Shown here: piece by piece, positions 50,021-58,338 of the stretch | Position numbering within the stretch: position 1 is the stretch's first letter | Layout of the letters: each line of letters starts with the position of its first letter | NCBI GenBank assembly: GCA_030683995.1 | Contig: JAUXPH010000045.1 | Span: 62,001-126,000, forward strand | Source: Lutibacter sp. | GTDB taxonomy: Bacteria > Bacteroidota > Bacteroidia > Flavobacteriales > Flavobacteriaceae | Direction of reading: 5' to 3' | DNA: 64,000 nt | The notes under the pieces: model-generated | Databases searched by the model: none | The model's input: the letters and a program-made list of their open reading frames with translations, nothing else | Told to the model about the DNA's origin: nothing | Position numbers and translations under genes: made by a program

Positions 50021-50635
50021 TTATTCATATTTTAATACGGCAATCACTTCAATTTTAACGTCACTCCACGTTTTTGAGATGCCATCATCTCCAGTATGTA
50101 AATCTTTACAAACCACATTTAAAGCTTCTAAAGCGACCTTTGCCTGCCAATTATCTAATTCCATATTGCCTACAATGGTCACTTTATTGTTGGTTACAAT
50201 ATAAGCAATAGGTAATTCTCTGGTGATACCGTTCATTGTTAATTCAACCGTGCTTGTATTTTCGTTATTCATATTCAAAGTGCCTTTTATGAAGGCGCTG
50301 TTTTTCATCGAACCAAAAAAGAATTTTTTTAGCTTTCCGTCTCTTAGGGTGTCATTTGTAAATAAACTATTTACAGGGATTTTAAATCTTAATCCGTTTA
50401 ATGCACCTACTGCAGTGGTGTCTTTTTTTAAATTTTCAACGATTAATTCCGAAAACTGGCCTTTAACAGGCACTTTTGCGGTTGTTTTATAGGCGGTCCA
50501 ATTAATTGAGGTTGAATCTTGCAATATCGAGTATGTTTTTTTTTCAGGTGCAGCTTCGGATTTAATATTTTTTTTGCAGGAACTAAAAAACACCATCGTC
50601 ATCAATAATAATGGCAATACATAAATTTTTTTCAT
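50021..50635 (-). CDS. YceI-family lipoprotein
   Basis: 204 residues with lipobox FFSSC (Cys20). The mature part is a YceI-type lipid-binding beta barrel: TYSILQDSTSINWTAYKTTAKVPVKGQFSELIVEN, ALNGLRFKIPVNSLFTNDTLRDGKLKKFFFG, and VELTMNGITRELPIAYIV. YceI barrels bind long isoprenoid-type lipids. Here the tether would place it in the outer membrane or periplasm. It is a single-gene unit, convergent with the DUF349 gene. Confidence 0.92.
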   Translation of the reverse strand: MKKIYVLPLLLMTMVFFSSCKKNIKSEAAPEKKTYSILQDSTSINWTAYKTTAKVPVKGQFSELIVENLKKDTTAVGALNGLRFKIPVNSLFTNDTLRDGKLKKFFFGSMKNSAFIKGTLNMNNENTSTVELTMNGITRELPIAYIVTNNKVTIVGNMELDNWQAKVALEALNVVCKDLHTGDDGISKTWSDVKIEVIAVLKYE

Positions 50636-50813
50636 TAGATTTATTTTTTATTGTTAGTAGTTATCAATTGTTAATCGTGATTACCTTTTAATCAGCAGAA
50701 TTTCTATAGGATTTTCCTCAAGGCTATAAAGGTAGTTTGAAAACCTGTAGTTTTTATAAAACTAATAAACTTATTTTTCTGAAAAATAGCTTATGTCTCT
50801 GACTAAGAGCAAT

Positions 50814-51080
50814 TCATTGATCTTTTATATATTTATTAACAAGATTGATATATTCTTTTTTTGCTTTATCCTCACTAATTTGCCCCAACTGAAACCAAGC
50901 GTTTAATTTAAAAGCGTTTCTCAATTCAACATCACCAGATGGTTGCTCATAATTGCTCCCTTTTGTTGCCTGTTTATAATAGGCATACAATTGCAACATC
51001 ACATCTGGAGGCAGTTTTATGCTCGTGGAAGATGAAATTTTGTAAGCTTCTTCAAAAGCAATGTCTAATTTTTTTGCCAT
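50814..51080 (-). CDS. Acyl-CoA-binding protein
   Basis: An 88-residue four-helix protein that buffers long-chain acyl-CoA. The start is the ATG at 51080 (MAKKLDIAFEEAYKI); the longer frame adds 21 residues from the end of psd. ACBP residues are present: LPPDVMLQLYAYYKQATKG, then NAFKLNAWFQLGQISEDKAKKEYINLVNKY (Lys and Tyr that contact CoA). It is the last gene of the phospholipid operon, 19 bp after psd. Confidence 0.92.
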   Translation of the reverse strand: MAKKLDIAFEEAYKISSSTSIKLPPDVMLQLYAYYKQATKGSNYEQPSGDVELRNAFKLNAWFQLGQISEDKAKKEYINLVNKYIKDQ

Positions 51081-51099
51081 AACATAGGTCTTAAAAAAA

Positions 51100-51750
51100 T
51101 TAGAGTGTGGCAATGATTTGTTCCCCGCCCTTAACTTTCTCATTCAAATTCACTTTGATTACAGCATTTAATGGTAAAAAAATATCAACCCTGGAACCAA
51201 ATTTTATAAATCCCGCATCGCTTCCTTGTACAACCTGCATTTGTGGTTTCGCGTAGTTTACAATCCGTCTGGCCAAAGCGCCGGCAATTTGTCGATATAA
51301 TATTTCTCCAGCAGTTTTATTGGTGATAACCACAGTGGTTCTTTCATTGTCTTCCGATGATTTTGGATGCCAAGCAACCAAATATTTTCCTGGATGATAT
51401 TTACTGAATACAACTTCTCCACCAATTGGATATCTTGTCACGTGAACATTTATTGGAGACATAAATATGGAGATTTGTATCCTTTTTTCGTTAAAATATT
51501 CTTTTTCAAAAACTTCTTCTATCACAACCACTTTACCATCAACAGGCGCAATAATATGGGCATCATTTATGATTGTATTTCTTTTTGGATTTCTGAAAAA
51601 TTGTAATATCAATATATAAAAACCTAGAAACAGCAGCGATAACAGTTTGTTTAGCCATATCAATTCAACAAACTTGTCAATGGCCAAGATGCCTAAACCT
51701 ACAATAAAAGCAGTAATGATTATTATTCTAAAACCTTCTTTATGGAACAT
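51100..51750 (-). CDS. psd: Phosphatidylserine decarboxylase (short type)
   Basis: Makes phosphatidylethanolamine at the inner membrane. 216 residues as in the archaeal-like/short bacterial type. Two hydrophobic N-terminal helices (about 8-47) anchor it. The self-cleavage site that creates the pyruvoyl group is Gly185-Ser186 in IKFGSRVDIF. Other blocks are NPKRNTIINDAHIIAPVDGKVVVIEE, FMSPINVHVTRYPIGGEV and NERTTVVITNK. It lies 2 bp after cdsA, linking CDP-diacylglycerol supply to PE synthesis; a PS synthase gene is not in the window. Confidence 0.95.
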   Translation of the reverse strand: MFHKEGFRIIIITAFIVGLGILAIDKFVELIWLNKLLSLLFLGFYILILQFFRNPKRNTIINDAHIIAPVDGKVVVIEEVFEKEYFNEKRIQISIFMSPINVHVTRYPIGGEVVFSKYHPGKYLVAWHPKSSEDNERTTVVITNKTAGEILYRQIAGALARRIVNYAKPQMQVVQGSDAGFIKFGSRVDIFLPLNAVIKVNLNEKVKGGEQIIATL

Positions 51751-51752
51751 AA

Positions 51753-52568
51753 CTAATGAACTAATTGTAAATAAATAAATATAAATGGTGCAGCAAAAAT
51801 AACACTGTCGAATCTGTCTAAAAATCCGCCATGTCCAGGAATAAAGTTGCTACTGTCTTTTACGCCTGCCTGTCTTTTAAACATAGATTCTATTAAGTCG
51901 CCCAACACTCCAAAGATACTAACAATCCCTGCAATAACAAGCCATTGTTTTTGGGTAAGGGACGTAAATTGATTCGCTAAAACGAGACTCGCCAAAAAAG
52001 TAAAAACCATACCTCCAATAAAACCTTCTATGGTTTTATTTGGTGAAATGCGTTTTAAAAGTTTGTGTTTCCCAAAATTCTTCCCTACCAAAAAAGCGAA
52101 AGTATCACTTGTCCAAATTAGAATAAATACGCCTAAAATAGTGGTGTTCACATAATTAAATGAAGCGTTTAAAAAGGGTATTTGCACAATTAAAGTAAAC
52201 GGAACAACAATGTATATAATGGTGAGAAAAATTTTGCCTAAATGGCTGACAACTTCTTCCTTTTTTGCAAATAGAATGGAAGCAAAGGTGATGAAAATCG
52301 TTAAAAAAAGCAAGACGCCTACATACTCAAATATAATTCGGGCAGGAACATCATCAACATTTAAAATGTTTCCAAAAACAAATAGAAGGGTTCCAATAAT
52401 ATATGGAAATATGCTTTTTAACTGAATCATTTTTTTAAACTCATACAAACAAAACAGCATGGAAATAAAAAAAACAAAAATAAAGGATATTTTACTGAAT
52501 AAAATGGAAAATATTAAAACACTAACAAAAACAAGGCCTGATAATGTACGCTTTACAATTAGTTTCAT
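51753..52568 (-). CDS. cdsA: Phosphatidate cytidylyltransferase
   Basis: Forms CDP-diacylglycerol from phosphatidate and CTP. 271 residues with about eight membrane helices. The family signature is intact: RISPNKTIEGFIGG, then GDLIESMFKRQAGVKDSSNF-IPGHGGFLDRFDS with its catalytic acidic residues. Part of the rsfS-ftsH-LUD-cdsA-psd-ACBP run, with 2-bp gaps on both sides. Confidence 0.96.
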   Translation of the reverse strand: MKLIVKRTLSGLVFVSVLIFSILFSKISFIFVFFISMLFCLYEFKKMIQLKSIFPYIIGTLLFVFGNILNVDDVPARIIFEYVGVLLFLTIFITFASILFAKKEEVVSHLGKIFLTIIYIVVPFTLIVQIPFLNASFNYVNTTILGVFILIWTSDTFAFLVGKNFGKHKLLKRISPNKTIEGFIGGMVFTFLASLVLANQFTSLTQKQWLVIAGIVSIFGVLGDLIESMFKRQAGVKDSSNFIPGHGGFLDRFDSVIFAAPFIFIYLQLVH

Positions 52569-52570
52569 AT

Positions 52571-53158
52571 TTAGAGGTCTTCAAACAACAGCAAATATAG
52601 GTTTTTTGAATTTGTGTTGCCATAACTCATAAAATCTTCTTCAATGGCATCTATATTAAAATTGTTTACTGCGCTAATATTGCTTGGAATATTTCCTTGA
52701 TAGCGTGATTTAATTCCCGTTAAACTTTCTCCTTTTGTATTTACCAGTTGACTTGTGGTACCATAAACGATAAAGTTTTCGGATAATTCTGCAATTTTAT
52801 GTTCTTTAATCTGGTTTGAGGAAAATAAAATACTCCCATTTTCAGCAATGAGATGCTCACAGCTCAAGAAAAAAGGCATTGTTTTATTTAATTCCTCTGT
52901 GGTTTCAACTTTAATTGCTTTTACAAGTTTCAATAAATCATAATCGTTGCAACTTATGGTTGTCCATAAATTCTCCTGAATTATTTTGGATAAATTCAAT
53001 GTGACTTCCTGTAAAGTGGTGCAATACAAAAACTTGCCTTTGTTTTTGATGAAATTTTTAACGAAAATCTGATCAATTGGCAAGTCCTGAAACTCTAAAT
53101 CTTCGTCTAGAGTTTCTTTTTGTTTAGGGGAATTAAATAACTTTTTGAAAAAATCCAT
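52571..53158 (-). CDS. LUD-domain (lactate utilization) protein
   Basis: A 195-residue cytoplasmic protein with a LUD-type Rossmann-like fold: FLYCTTLQEVTLNLSKIIQE, LSCEHLIAENGSILFSSNQIKEHKIAELSENFIVYG and LVNTKGESLTGIKSRYQG-NIPSNISAV. LUD proteins include LutB/LutC of lactate oxidation, but this one is short, lacks iron-sulfur motifs and sits between ftsH and cdsA with no other lut gene. Its substrate is therefore uncertain. Confidence 0.75.
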   Translation of the reverse strand: MDFFKKLFNSPKQKETLDEDLEFQDLPIDQIFVKNFIKNKGKFLYCTTLQEVTLNLSKIIQENLWTTISCNDYDLLKLVKAIKVETTEELNKTMPFFLSCEHLIAENGSILFSSNQIKEHKIAELSENFIVYGTTSQLVNTKGESLTGIKSRYQGNIPSNISAVNNFNIDAIEEDFMSYGNTNSKNLYLLLFEDL

Positions 53159-53201
53159 TATTTATATTGAATAACTTCAAAAATATAAAAAAGTTGGCAA
53201 T

Positions 53202-55199
53202 TTACTCTTGTGTTTCTACTGAATTTTCAATATTTGTTTCATCTATGGTTTCTTCGTCCACTTCTTCAACAATCAATTGCGCATACTCATTTTCAAAAGC
53301 TCTTTTTCCAAAAATAATTTCCAAATCCGTTTTGAAGATCACTTCTTTTTCCAATAATTTTTCTGCCAAAGTAATTAGCTTATCTTTATTCTCGCTCAAA
53401 ATTTGAATGGCTCTTTGGTACTGTTCTTCAATGATGTTTGAAATTTCTTTATCTATAATTTGAGCAGTATTCTCACTGTATGGTTTTGTAAAATTGTAAT
53501 CGGATTGCCCAGAAGAATCGTAATAAGTCAAGTTTCCAATTTTATCATTTAAACCATATATGGTTACCATAGCCCTTGCTTGTCTGGTCACTTTTTCAAG
53601 ATCATTTAAGGCGCCTGTTGATATTTTGTCGAACATCAATTTTTCTGCAGCTCTTCCGGCAAGTGTTGCACACATTTCATCCAACATTTGTTCCGATTGC
53701 ACAATTTGGCGTTCTTCCGGCAAATACCAGGCTGCGCCCAACGATTGTCCCCTTGGCACAATAGTTACTTTTACCAATGGTGCTGCGTGTTCCAGCATCC
53801 AGCTGGCAGTTGCGTGGCCAGCCTCGTGGAAAGCGATTGTTTTCTTTTCTCTTGGCGAAATCAATTTATTTTTTTTCTCCAAACCGCCCACAATTCTGTC
53901 AACTGCATCCAGAAAATCTTGATGATGCACCGCTTTTTTACTTTTTCTTGCGGCTATTAAAGCAGCTTCATTGCATAAATTTGCAATATCGGCTCCTGAA
54001 AACCCAGGGGTTTGTTGTGATAAAAATTTAATATCCACATCTTTATGAAGCTTCAATGGCTTTATATGAACTTTAAAGATCGCTTCGCGTTCATTTAAAT
54101 TTGGCAAGTCCACATAAATTTGGCGGTCAAATCGTCCAGCTCTCAATAATGCTTTGTCTAATACATCAGCACGGTTTGTTGCAGCAATTACAATAACGTT
54201 GGTATCGGTTCCAAAACCGTCCATCTCTGTCAGTAATTGATTTAATGTGTTTTCTCTTTCATCATTTCCTCCCGTAACATTATTTTTTCCACGAGATCTT
54301 CCAACGGCATCTATTTCATCAATAAATATGATTGATGGTGCTTTTTGTTGCGCTTGTTTAAACAAATCTCTCACACGTGAAGCACCAACGCCAACAAACA
54401 TTTCAACGAAATCAGATCCTGAAAGTGAGAAAAACGGAACGCCTGCCTCACCAGCAACAGCTTTTGCCAATAATGTTTTACCTGTTCCAGGAGGGCCTAC
54501 CAATAAGGCTCCTTTAGGTATTTTTCCACCTAGGGAAGTATATTTGTCCGGACTTTTTAAGAAGTCCACAATTTCTTGAATTTCCTCTTTTGCGCCTTCT
54601 AAACCGGCGACATCTTTAAATGAAGTTTTTACTTTTTGGTCTTGGTCAAATAATTTCGCTTTGGATTTCCCGATGCTGAATATTTGTCCGCCACCACCAC
54701 CAGCGCCTCCGCCCGACATTCTTCTCATAAAATATATCCACAAACCAATTAAAAAGATAAAAGGCAAGTACATCAATATTTGTTCAAAAAAATTGGTTCG
54801 TTCTTCATTTTTAACATCAAAATCCAACTGCTTCTCTACTCTTGCTGTCTGCAATTCATTCTCAAAATTTTGCAAATCACCAAAGGAATAAGAATACATT
54901 GGCGAATCGCCAGCGTACATGGAAGTTTTATTTTTCTTGTGTTTTTCCTTGTCTTGCGCTTCTTTTTTAATATAAATATTGGCGATATTTTTATTTAGAA
55001 TTTCTATTCTAGAAATATCATTATCAACTAAAATTGTTTTAAATTCATTCTGACTCAAATTTTTGGAAGATAAATCTCCTGCACTAAAAAATTGATACAA
55101 AAGAAATAGAACGAAAATACCTCCATAAATCCAATAAAAATTAAATTTTGGTGGTTTAATGCCTTTATTATTCGGCGTATTTTTAGTATTTTGAGTCAT
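53202..55199 (-). CDS. ftsH: ATP-dependent zinc metalloprotease FtsH
   Basis: Membrane AAA+ protease that degrades membrane and regulatory proteins. 665 residues: helix at about 27-44, periplasmic domain, second helix at about 133-151, a Gly-rich linker ([12 protein letters not shown]), then the AAA domain with Walker A GPPGTGKT, Walker [36 protein letters not shown], and the protease motif HEAGH. The C-terminus is acidic ([21 protein letters not shown]). It lies 25 bp after rsfS and 43 bp before the LUD gene. Confidence 0.98.
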   Translation of the reverse strand: MTQNTKNTPNNKGIKPPKFNFYWIYGGIFVLFLLYQFFSAGDLSSKNLSQNEFKTILVDNDISRIEILNKNIANIYIKKEAQDKEKHKKNKTSMYAGDSPMYSYSFGDLQNFENELQTARVEKQLDFDVKNEERTNFFEQILMYLPFIFLIGLWIYFMRRMSGGGAGGGGGQIFSIGKSKAKLFDQDQKVKTSFKDVAGLEGAKEEIQEIVDFLKSPDKYTSLGGKIPKGALLVGPPGTGKTLLAKAVAGEAGVPFFSLSGSDFVEMFVGVGASRVRDLFKQAQQKAPSIIFIDEIDAVGRSRGKNNVTGGNDERENTLNQLLTEMDGFGTDTNVIVIAATNRADVLDKALLRAGRFDRQIYVDLPNLNEREAIFKVHIKPLKLHKDVDIKFLSQQTPGFSGADIANLCNEAALIAARKSKKAVHHQDFLDAVDRIVGGLEKKNKLISPREKKTIAFHEAGHATASWMLEHAAPLVKVTIVPRGQSLGAAWYLPEERQIVQSEQMLDEMCATLAGRAAEKLMFDKISTGALNDLEKVTRQARAMVTIYGLNDKIGNLTYYDSSGQSDYNFTKPYSENTAQIIDKEISNIIEEQYQRAIQILSENKDKLITLAEKLLEKEVIFKTDLEIIFGKRAFENEYAQLIVEEVDEETIDETNIENSVETQE

Positions 55200-55224
55200 T
55201 ATTTTTTTTAATTATTTGTATAAT

Positions 55225-55596
55225 TTAATTTGTCACAGCAATTTTAGTGATTTTTGCATCACCCCACAACCTTTCAATATCGTAATATTCGCGAATATGT
55301 TTTTGAAATACGTGCACAACAATGTCAACATAATCCAACAAAATCCATTCTGCAATACCCTCACCTTCAACGTGCCAAGGTTTTTCTTTTGTTGTTTTGC
55401 TCACTTGTTTTTGAATAATGCCGGAAATGGCATTTACGTGGGTGTTTGAAGTTCCTGTGCAGGTAATAAAATAATCACAAACTGTATTCTCAATTTCCCT
55501 CAAATCTAAAATTTGAACATTTACACCTTTAACATCATCTATCGCTTTTAAAATTGCTACAATAAGGTCGTCTGCGTTATTATTTTTTTTTGCCAT
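55225..55596 (-). CDS. rsfS: Ribosomal silencing factor RsfS
   Basis: Binds ribosomal protein L14 to stop subunit joining during starvation. 123 residues from the ATG at 55596 (MAKKNNNADDLIVAIL); an upstream in-frame start would add 37 unlikely residues. Typical blocks: VNVQILDLREIENTVCDYFITCTGTSNTHVNAI, PWHVEGEGIAEWILLDYVDIVVHVFQ and REYYDIERLWGDA. First gene of the rsfS-ftsH-phospholipid operon, with a TAACTTTG box 21 bp upstream. Confidence 0.96.
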   Translation of the reverse strand: MAKKNNNADDLIVAILKAIDDVKGVNVQILDLREIENTVCDYFITCTGTSNTHVNAISGIIQKQVSKTTKEKPWHVEGEGIAEWILLDYVDIVVHVFQKHIREYYDIERLWGDAKITKIAVTN

Positions 55597-55617
55597 TAAT
55601 TTTTTTTTAGTTTTGTG

Positions 55618-55663
55618 CAAAGTTATTATTTTTTTACAACATAATGTGCTTAAAGTAACTTTG
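55618..55663. promoter_or_regulatory. Divergent promoters of rsfS and birA
   Basis: Minus-strand TAACTTTG (plus-strand CAAAGTTA, 55618-55625) serves rsfS, 21 bp before its start. Plus-strand TAACTTTG (55656-55663) serves birA, 18 bp before its start. Both are exact TAnnTTTG matches inside an 85-bp gap. Confidence 0.65.
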
Positions 55664-55681
55664 CTAAAATAATCTATACAA

Positions 55682-56419
55682 ATGAATATTATCAAACTTA
55701 ATGCCATTGAATCTACAAATTTATACTTGAAGAAGCTGGCTGTTGAAAAAGAGTTAGAAAGTTATACGGTTGTATGTGCGAATTATCAATCGGCCGGCAG
55801 AGGGCAAATGGACGCAAACTGGCATTCTGAAATTGGTAAAAACCTAATATTCAGTTTATTAATTAAATTTGATGCGTTTGAAATTGAGCGTCAGTTTTAT
55901 TTAAGTATGGCAGTTTCTTTAGGGTTATTGGTCGCTATTCGCAATCATATTTCCACCCAAATATTTGTTAAATGGCCAAACGACATTTTGGCAGATAAAG
56001 AAAAACTTGCTGGAATTTTAATTGAAAATATAGTGAGCGGGAATGCCATTAAGCAAACTGTGATTGGGATTGGCCTTAATGTGAACCAGGAACAATTTCC
56101 TTCAACTATTGGGAAAGTCACCTCCTTAAAAAAAATTACAGGAAATTCTTTTGATACAGAACCTTTGTTGGAATCTATTGTGATTTCAATTCAAAAATTT
56201 GTTGGTTATATTGAACGCAATGAGTTTCAAATATTAAAAGATTTATATTTAAAATCGCTTTATAAATTTGAAAATCCAGCAATGTTTGAAGATGATAAAG
56301 GCTTAATTTTTTTAGGGAAAATTGTGGATGTTTGTGAAGACGGCAAATTGGAGGTCGCATTAGAAGACGAAAAAACCCGCAAATTTAATTTGAAAGAAAT
56401 TAAATTTGCGGGTCGTTAA
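55682..56419 (+). CDS. birA: Biotin--[acetyl-CoA-carboxylase] ligase, no HTH domain
   Basis: Attaches biotin to carboxylase carrier domains. 245 residues starting directly with the catalytic domain (NIIKLNAIESTNLYLKK), so it lacks the N-terminal DNA-binding domain of E. coli BirA and is not a biotin repressor. Motifs: biotin/ATP loop SAGRGQMDANWHSEIGKNL, KWPNDIL, LAGILIENI and GIGLNVNQ. A C-terminal SH3-like domain follows. The last codons contain a perfect 16-bp inverted repeat that serves as terminator for the convergent pyrE operon. Confidence 0.94.
   Translation: MNIIKLNAIESTNLYLKKLAVEKELESYTVVCANYQSAGRGQMDANWHSEIGKNLIFSLLIKFDAFEIERQFYLSMAVSLGLLVAIRNHISTQIFVKWPNDILADKEKLAGILIENIVSGNAIKQTVIGIGLNVNQEQFPSTIGKVTSLKKITGNSFDTEPLLESIVISIQKFVGYIERNEFQILKDLYLKSLYKFENPAMFEDDKGLIFLGKIVDVCEDGKLEVALEDEKTRKFNLKEIKFAGR
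56370..56412 (-). terminator. Terminator of the pyrE operon inside the birA coding end
   Basis: Perfect 16-bp arms CCCGCAAATTTAATTT (56376-56391) and AAATTAAATTTGCGGG (56397-56412) with a 5-nt loop. On the minus strand the stem is followed by six T (56370-56375). It lies 22 bp past the stop of the SRPBCC gene and inside the 3' end of birA. Confidence 0.85.
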
Positions 56420-56433
56420 TTCAAATTGCGTTA

Positions 56434-56823
56434 TTATAACTTTGCTGAATTTTCAGACAAAGTGTCAATAAATTTTTGAAGCGGACCTTTTACCATCATC
56501 GCCATCATCGGATTAAAATCTCCTTCAAACAATAATTGCAGTTCACAGCTATTTTCAGAAATTGGTTGTGTCACTGTGGTTAAAGAAAAATTTAATTTGC
56601 TGCTTGCGGCACTCAGTACAACTTTGTCGAACTCGTTTTTTTCCTTAATAACAAGCCTTATTTCGGGCATTCCTTTCAAACTGAAAAGAAAAGAGTCTCC
56701 GTCAACTTCAAATTTGTCAATAGTTGAAGGCATTAATTTATCAAAATTTTGCAGGTTGGTCAAAAATTTAAAAAATTCTTTTTGAGATTTATTAACGATT
56801 GATTTTTTACTTTCTAAGTTCAT
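56434..56823 (-). CDS. SRPBCC (START-like) domain protein
   Basis: 129 residues of the helix-grip SRPBCC fold: an opening strand ESKKSIVNKSQKEFFKFLTNLQNFDKLMPSTIDKFE, FSLKGMPEIRLVIKEKN, FSLTTVTQPISENSCELQLLFEGDFNPMMAMMV, and a long closing helix GPLQKFIDTLSENSAKL that would cap a ligand cavity. Ligand unknown. It lies 10 bp after pyrE and shares its transcript; the pair may be conserved in related genomes, though I could not check. Confidence 0.8.
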   Translation of the reverse strand: MNLESKKSIVNKSQKEFFKFLTNLQNFDKLMPSTIDKFEVDGDSFLFSLKGMPEIRLVIKEKNEFDKVVLSAASSKLNFSLTTVTQPISENSCELQLLFEGDFNPMMAMMVKGPLQKFIDTLSENSAKL

Positions 56824-56833
56824 AATTTTTAAT

Positions 56834-57475
56834 TTATTGTTTCCATTCGCTCGGATTTTCTCTCCATTGTTTAAGTGTTGCCAGTTCTTTTTCGGTAATA
56901 TAATTATTGTCGAGCGATTGCTCCAGCAAATAATCGTAATTGCTTAATGTGTGCAATTTAACATTGGCTTCTTTAAAATTTTCGTTGGCAATTTCAAATC
57001 CATACGAGAAAATGGCCACCATTCCTTTTACGTTTGCACCTTCTTCCTGCAACGCTTTAACCGCATTCAAGCTGCTTTTTCCGGTACTGATTAAATCTTC
57101 AATAACCACCACATTTTTATTTTTTTCCAAAAATCCTTCCACCTGATTTTTTCTGCCGTGGCTTTTAGGTTCTGGTCTAACATAAACAAAAGGAACATTT
57201 AATTGTTGTGCCACCAGCATTCCTATGGCAATAGCGCCGGTTGCAACACCTGCAATAACATCGGGTTTCCCGTATTCCTGTTCTATAATTTTCGCAATAT
57301 TTTCTTTGATGTAAGTCCGTATTTCAGGAAAAGAAAGCGTGGTTCTGTTGTCGCAATATATTGGCGATTTCCATCCCGAAGCCCAAGTAAATGGGTCATT
57401 AGGCTGTAATTTAATCGCTTTTATCTGCAACAAAAGTGCAGCTGTTTTTTTTGCAGTATCTTTGTTCAAAATCAT
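56834..57475 (-). CDS. pyrE: Orotate phosphoribosyltransferase
   Basis: Joins orotate to PRPP to form OMP. 213 residues with FTWASGWKSPIYCDNR at the orotate site, DVIAGVATGAIAIG, VYVRPEPKSHGRKNQVEG (flexible loop with catalytic Lys) and the PRPP motif VVVIEDLISTGKSSLNAV. The ATG is 7 bp from the divergent NUDIX ATG. A minus-strand TACATTTG box (57481-57488 region) ends 4 bp before the ATG, so a leaderless mRNA is likely. Confidence 0.96.
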   Translation of the reverse strand: MILNKDTAKKTAALLLQIKAIKLQPNDPFTWASGWKSPIYCDNRTTLSFPEIRTYIKENIAKIIEQEYGKPDVIAGVATGAIAIGMLVAQQLNVPFVYVRPEPKSHGRKNQVEGFLEKNKNVVVIEDLISTGKSSLNAVKALQEEGANVKGMVAIFSYGFEIANENFKEANVKLHTLSNYDYLLEQSLDNNYITEKELATLKQWRENPSEWKQ

Positions 57476-57488
57476 ACCGCAAATGTAT
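57457..57488. promoter_or_regulatory. Overlapping promoters of pyrE and the NUDIX gene
   Basis: TATCTTTG on the plus strand (57457-57464), 18 bp before the NUDIX ATG, lies within the pyrE coding start. TACATTTG on the minus strand (plus-strand CAAATGTA around 57480-57487) lies across the NUDIX start codon and 4 bp before the pyrE ATG. Each promoter is thus inside or touching the other gene. Confidence 0.6.
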
Positions 57489-58064
57489 AAAGTTTTTGTG
57501 AATGACTGTCCAATAATTTTGACAGATAATAAGAAAAATGCAATAAATCCTAACTTGGTTCATTTTGAAACTGTTAAGGCTGATGAAATTGTTGAGCAAA
57601 TTTTTCAGCAAAAATTGACTCGCATTACTTTATTTTGTGAAAATCTGGAGGAAAGTTGGATTAAGTTTCAATCCAATTTCAAAAATCAAAAAGCGGCAGG
57701 AGGGAAGGTTTTAAACGCCAGTAATGAAGTGCTGTTTATTTACCGTTTTAACAAATGGGATTTGCCGAAGGGAAAATTAGACAACGGAGAATCTGTGTCA
57801 GAGTGCGCCCTTCGTGAGGTTGAAGAAGAATGCGGCATTAAAAATCTTCAAATTATAAAACCTTTGGAAACCACTTATCATATTTATAAAGAGAAAGGCA
57901 AAACCATTTTAAAAACGACTTATTGGTTTTTGATGCAGTCAGATTTTGATGGTGATTTAACACCTCAATTGGAAGAAGGCATTGAACAGGTTGTATTTAA
58001 AAATGAAGATGAAGTAGAAATTGCCCTCAAAAATACTTATGAAAATATTAAGTTATTGTTTTAA
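57483..58064 (+). CDS. NUDIX hydrolase
   Basis: 193 residues from the ATG at 57483 (MYKVFVNDCPIIL); a longer upstream GTG frame would run inside pyrE and is rejected. The Nudix box is complete: GKLDNGESVSECALREVEEECGI. An N-terminal domain of about 65 residues (FETVKADEIVEQIFQQ, ITLFCENLEESWIKFQSNF) precedes it. NUDIX enzymes hydrolyse nucleoside diphosphates linked to another group; the substrate is not evident. The divergent pairing with pyrE hints at nucleotide clean-up. Confidence 0.92.
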   Translation: MYKVFVNDCPIILTDNKKNAINPNLVHFETVKADEIVEQIFQQKLTRITLFCENLEESWIKFQSNFKNQKAAGGKVLNASNEVLFIYRFNKWDLPKGKLDNGESVSECALREVEEECGIKNLQIIKPLETTYHIYKEKGKTILKTTYWFLMQSDFDGDLTPQLEEGIEQVVFKNEDEVEIALKNTYENIKLLF

Positions 58065-58087
58065 TAAGCCCACTAACCCACGAAGGA

Positions 58088-58221
58088 CAATGTCATTAAG
58101 TTAAGGAAATATTTGTCATTCCGACAAAGGAGGAATCGCAACAAATGAGCACGTATGATGAGATTCCTCGTACCTCGGAAGGACAAAAATAATGCATAAA
58201 TGTCTTAACTTAATGACATTG
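58088..58221. repeat. Mini inverted-repeat element with 18-bp perfect termini
   Basis: CAATGTCATTAAGTTAAG (58088-58105) and CTTAACTTAATGACATTG (58204-58221) are perfectly complementary. Inside, 26-bp arms (58112-58137 and 58162-58187, starting TTTGTC-N-TTCCGA and ending with its reverse) pair at about 20 positions. No transposase; it lies between convergent genes and may act as a terminator. Confidence 0.8.
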
Positions 58222-58279
58222 CCCCGAAGGGGGAATTAATGCCGAAAAGCTGAAAATTTTTCATTATTCAAATCAAACT

Positions 58280-58298
58280 CCCTTTCCTTAGGAAAGGG
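58280..58298. repeat. CCCTTTCC/GGAAAGGG hairpin
   Basis: Perfect 8-bp arms with a 3-nt loop (CCCTTTCC-TTA-GGAAAGGG), followed by GTTGGGGATAGGA. It lies 41 bp from the stop of the MobA-like gene. Confidence 0.6.
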
Positions 58299-58338
58299 TT
58301 GGGGATAGGATTTTGGATATTAATCTTCATCTAAGGAT

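Noticed and set aside
53560-54031. Several overlapping plus-strand frames opposite ftsH
   Set aside because: All are shadows of a fully convincing FtsH sequence on the minus strand.
57339-57482. N-terminal extension of the NUDIX protein from a GTG at 57339
   Set aside because: It would lie inside pyrE on the opposite strand; the ATG at 57483 gives the natural family start and has a -7 box upstream.
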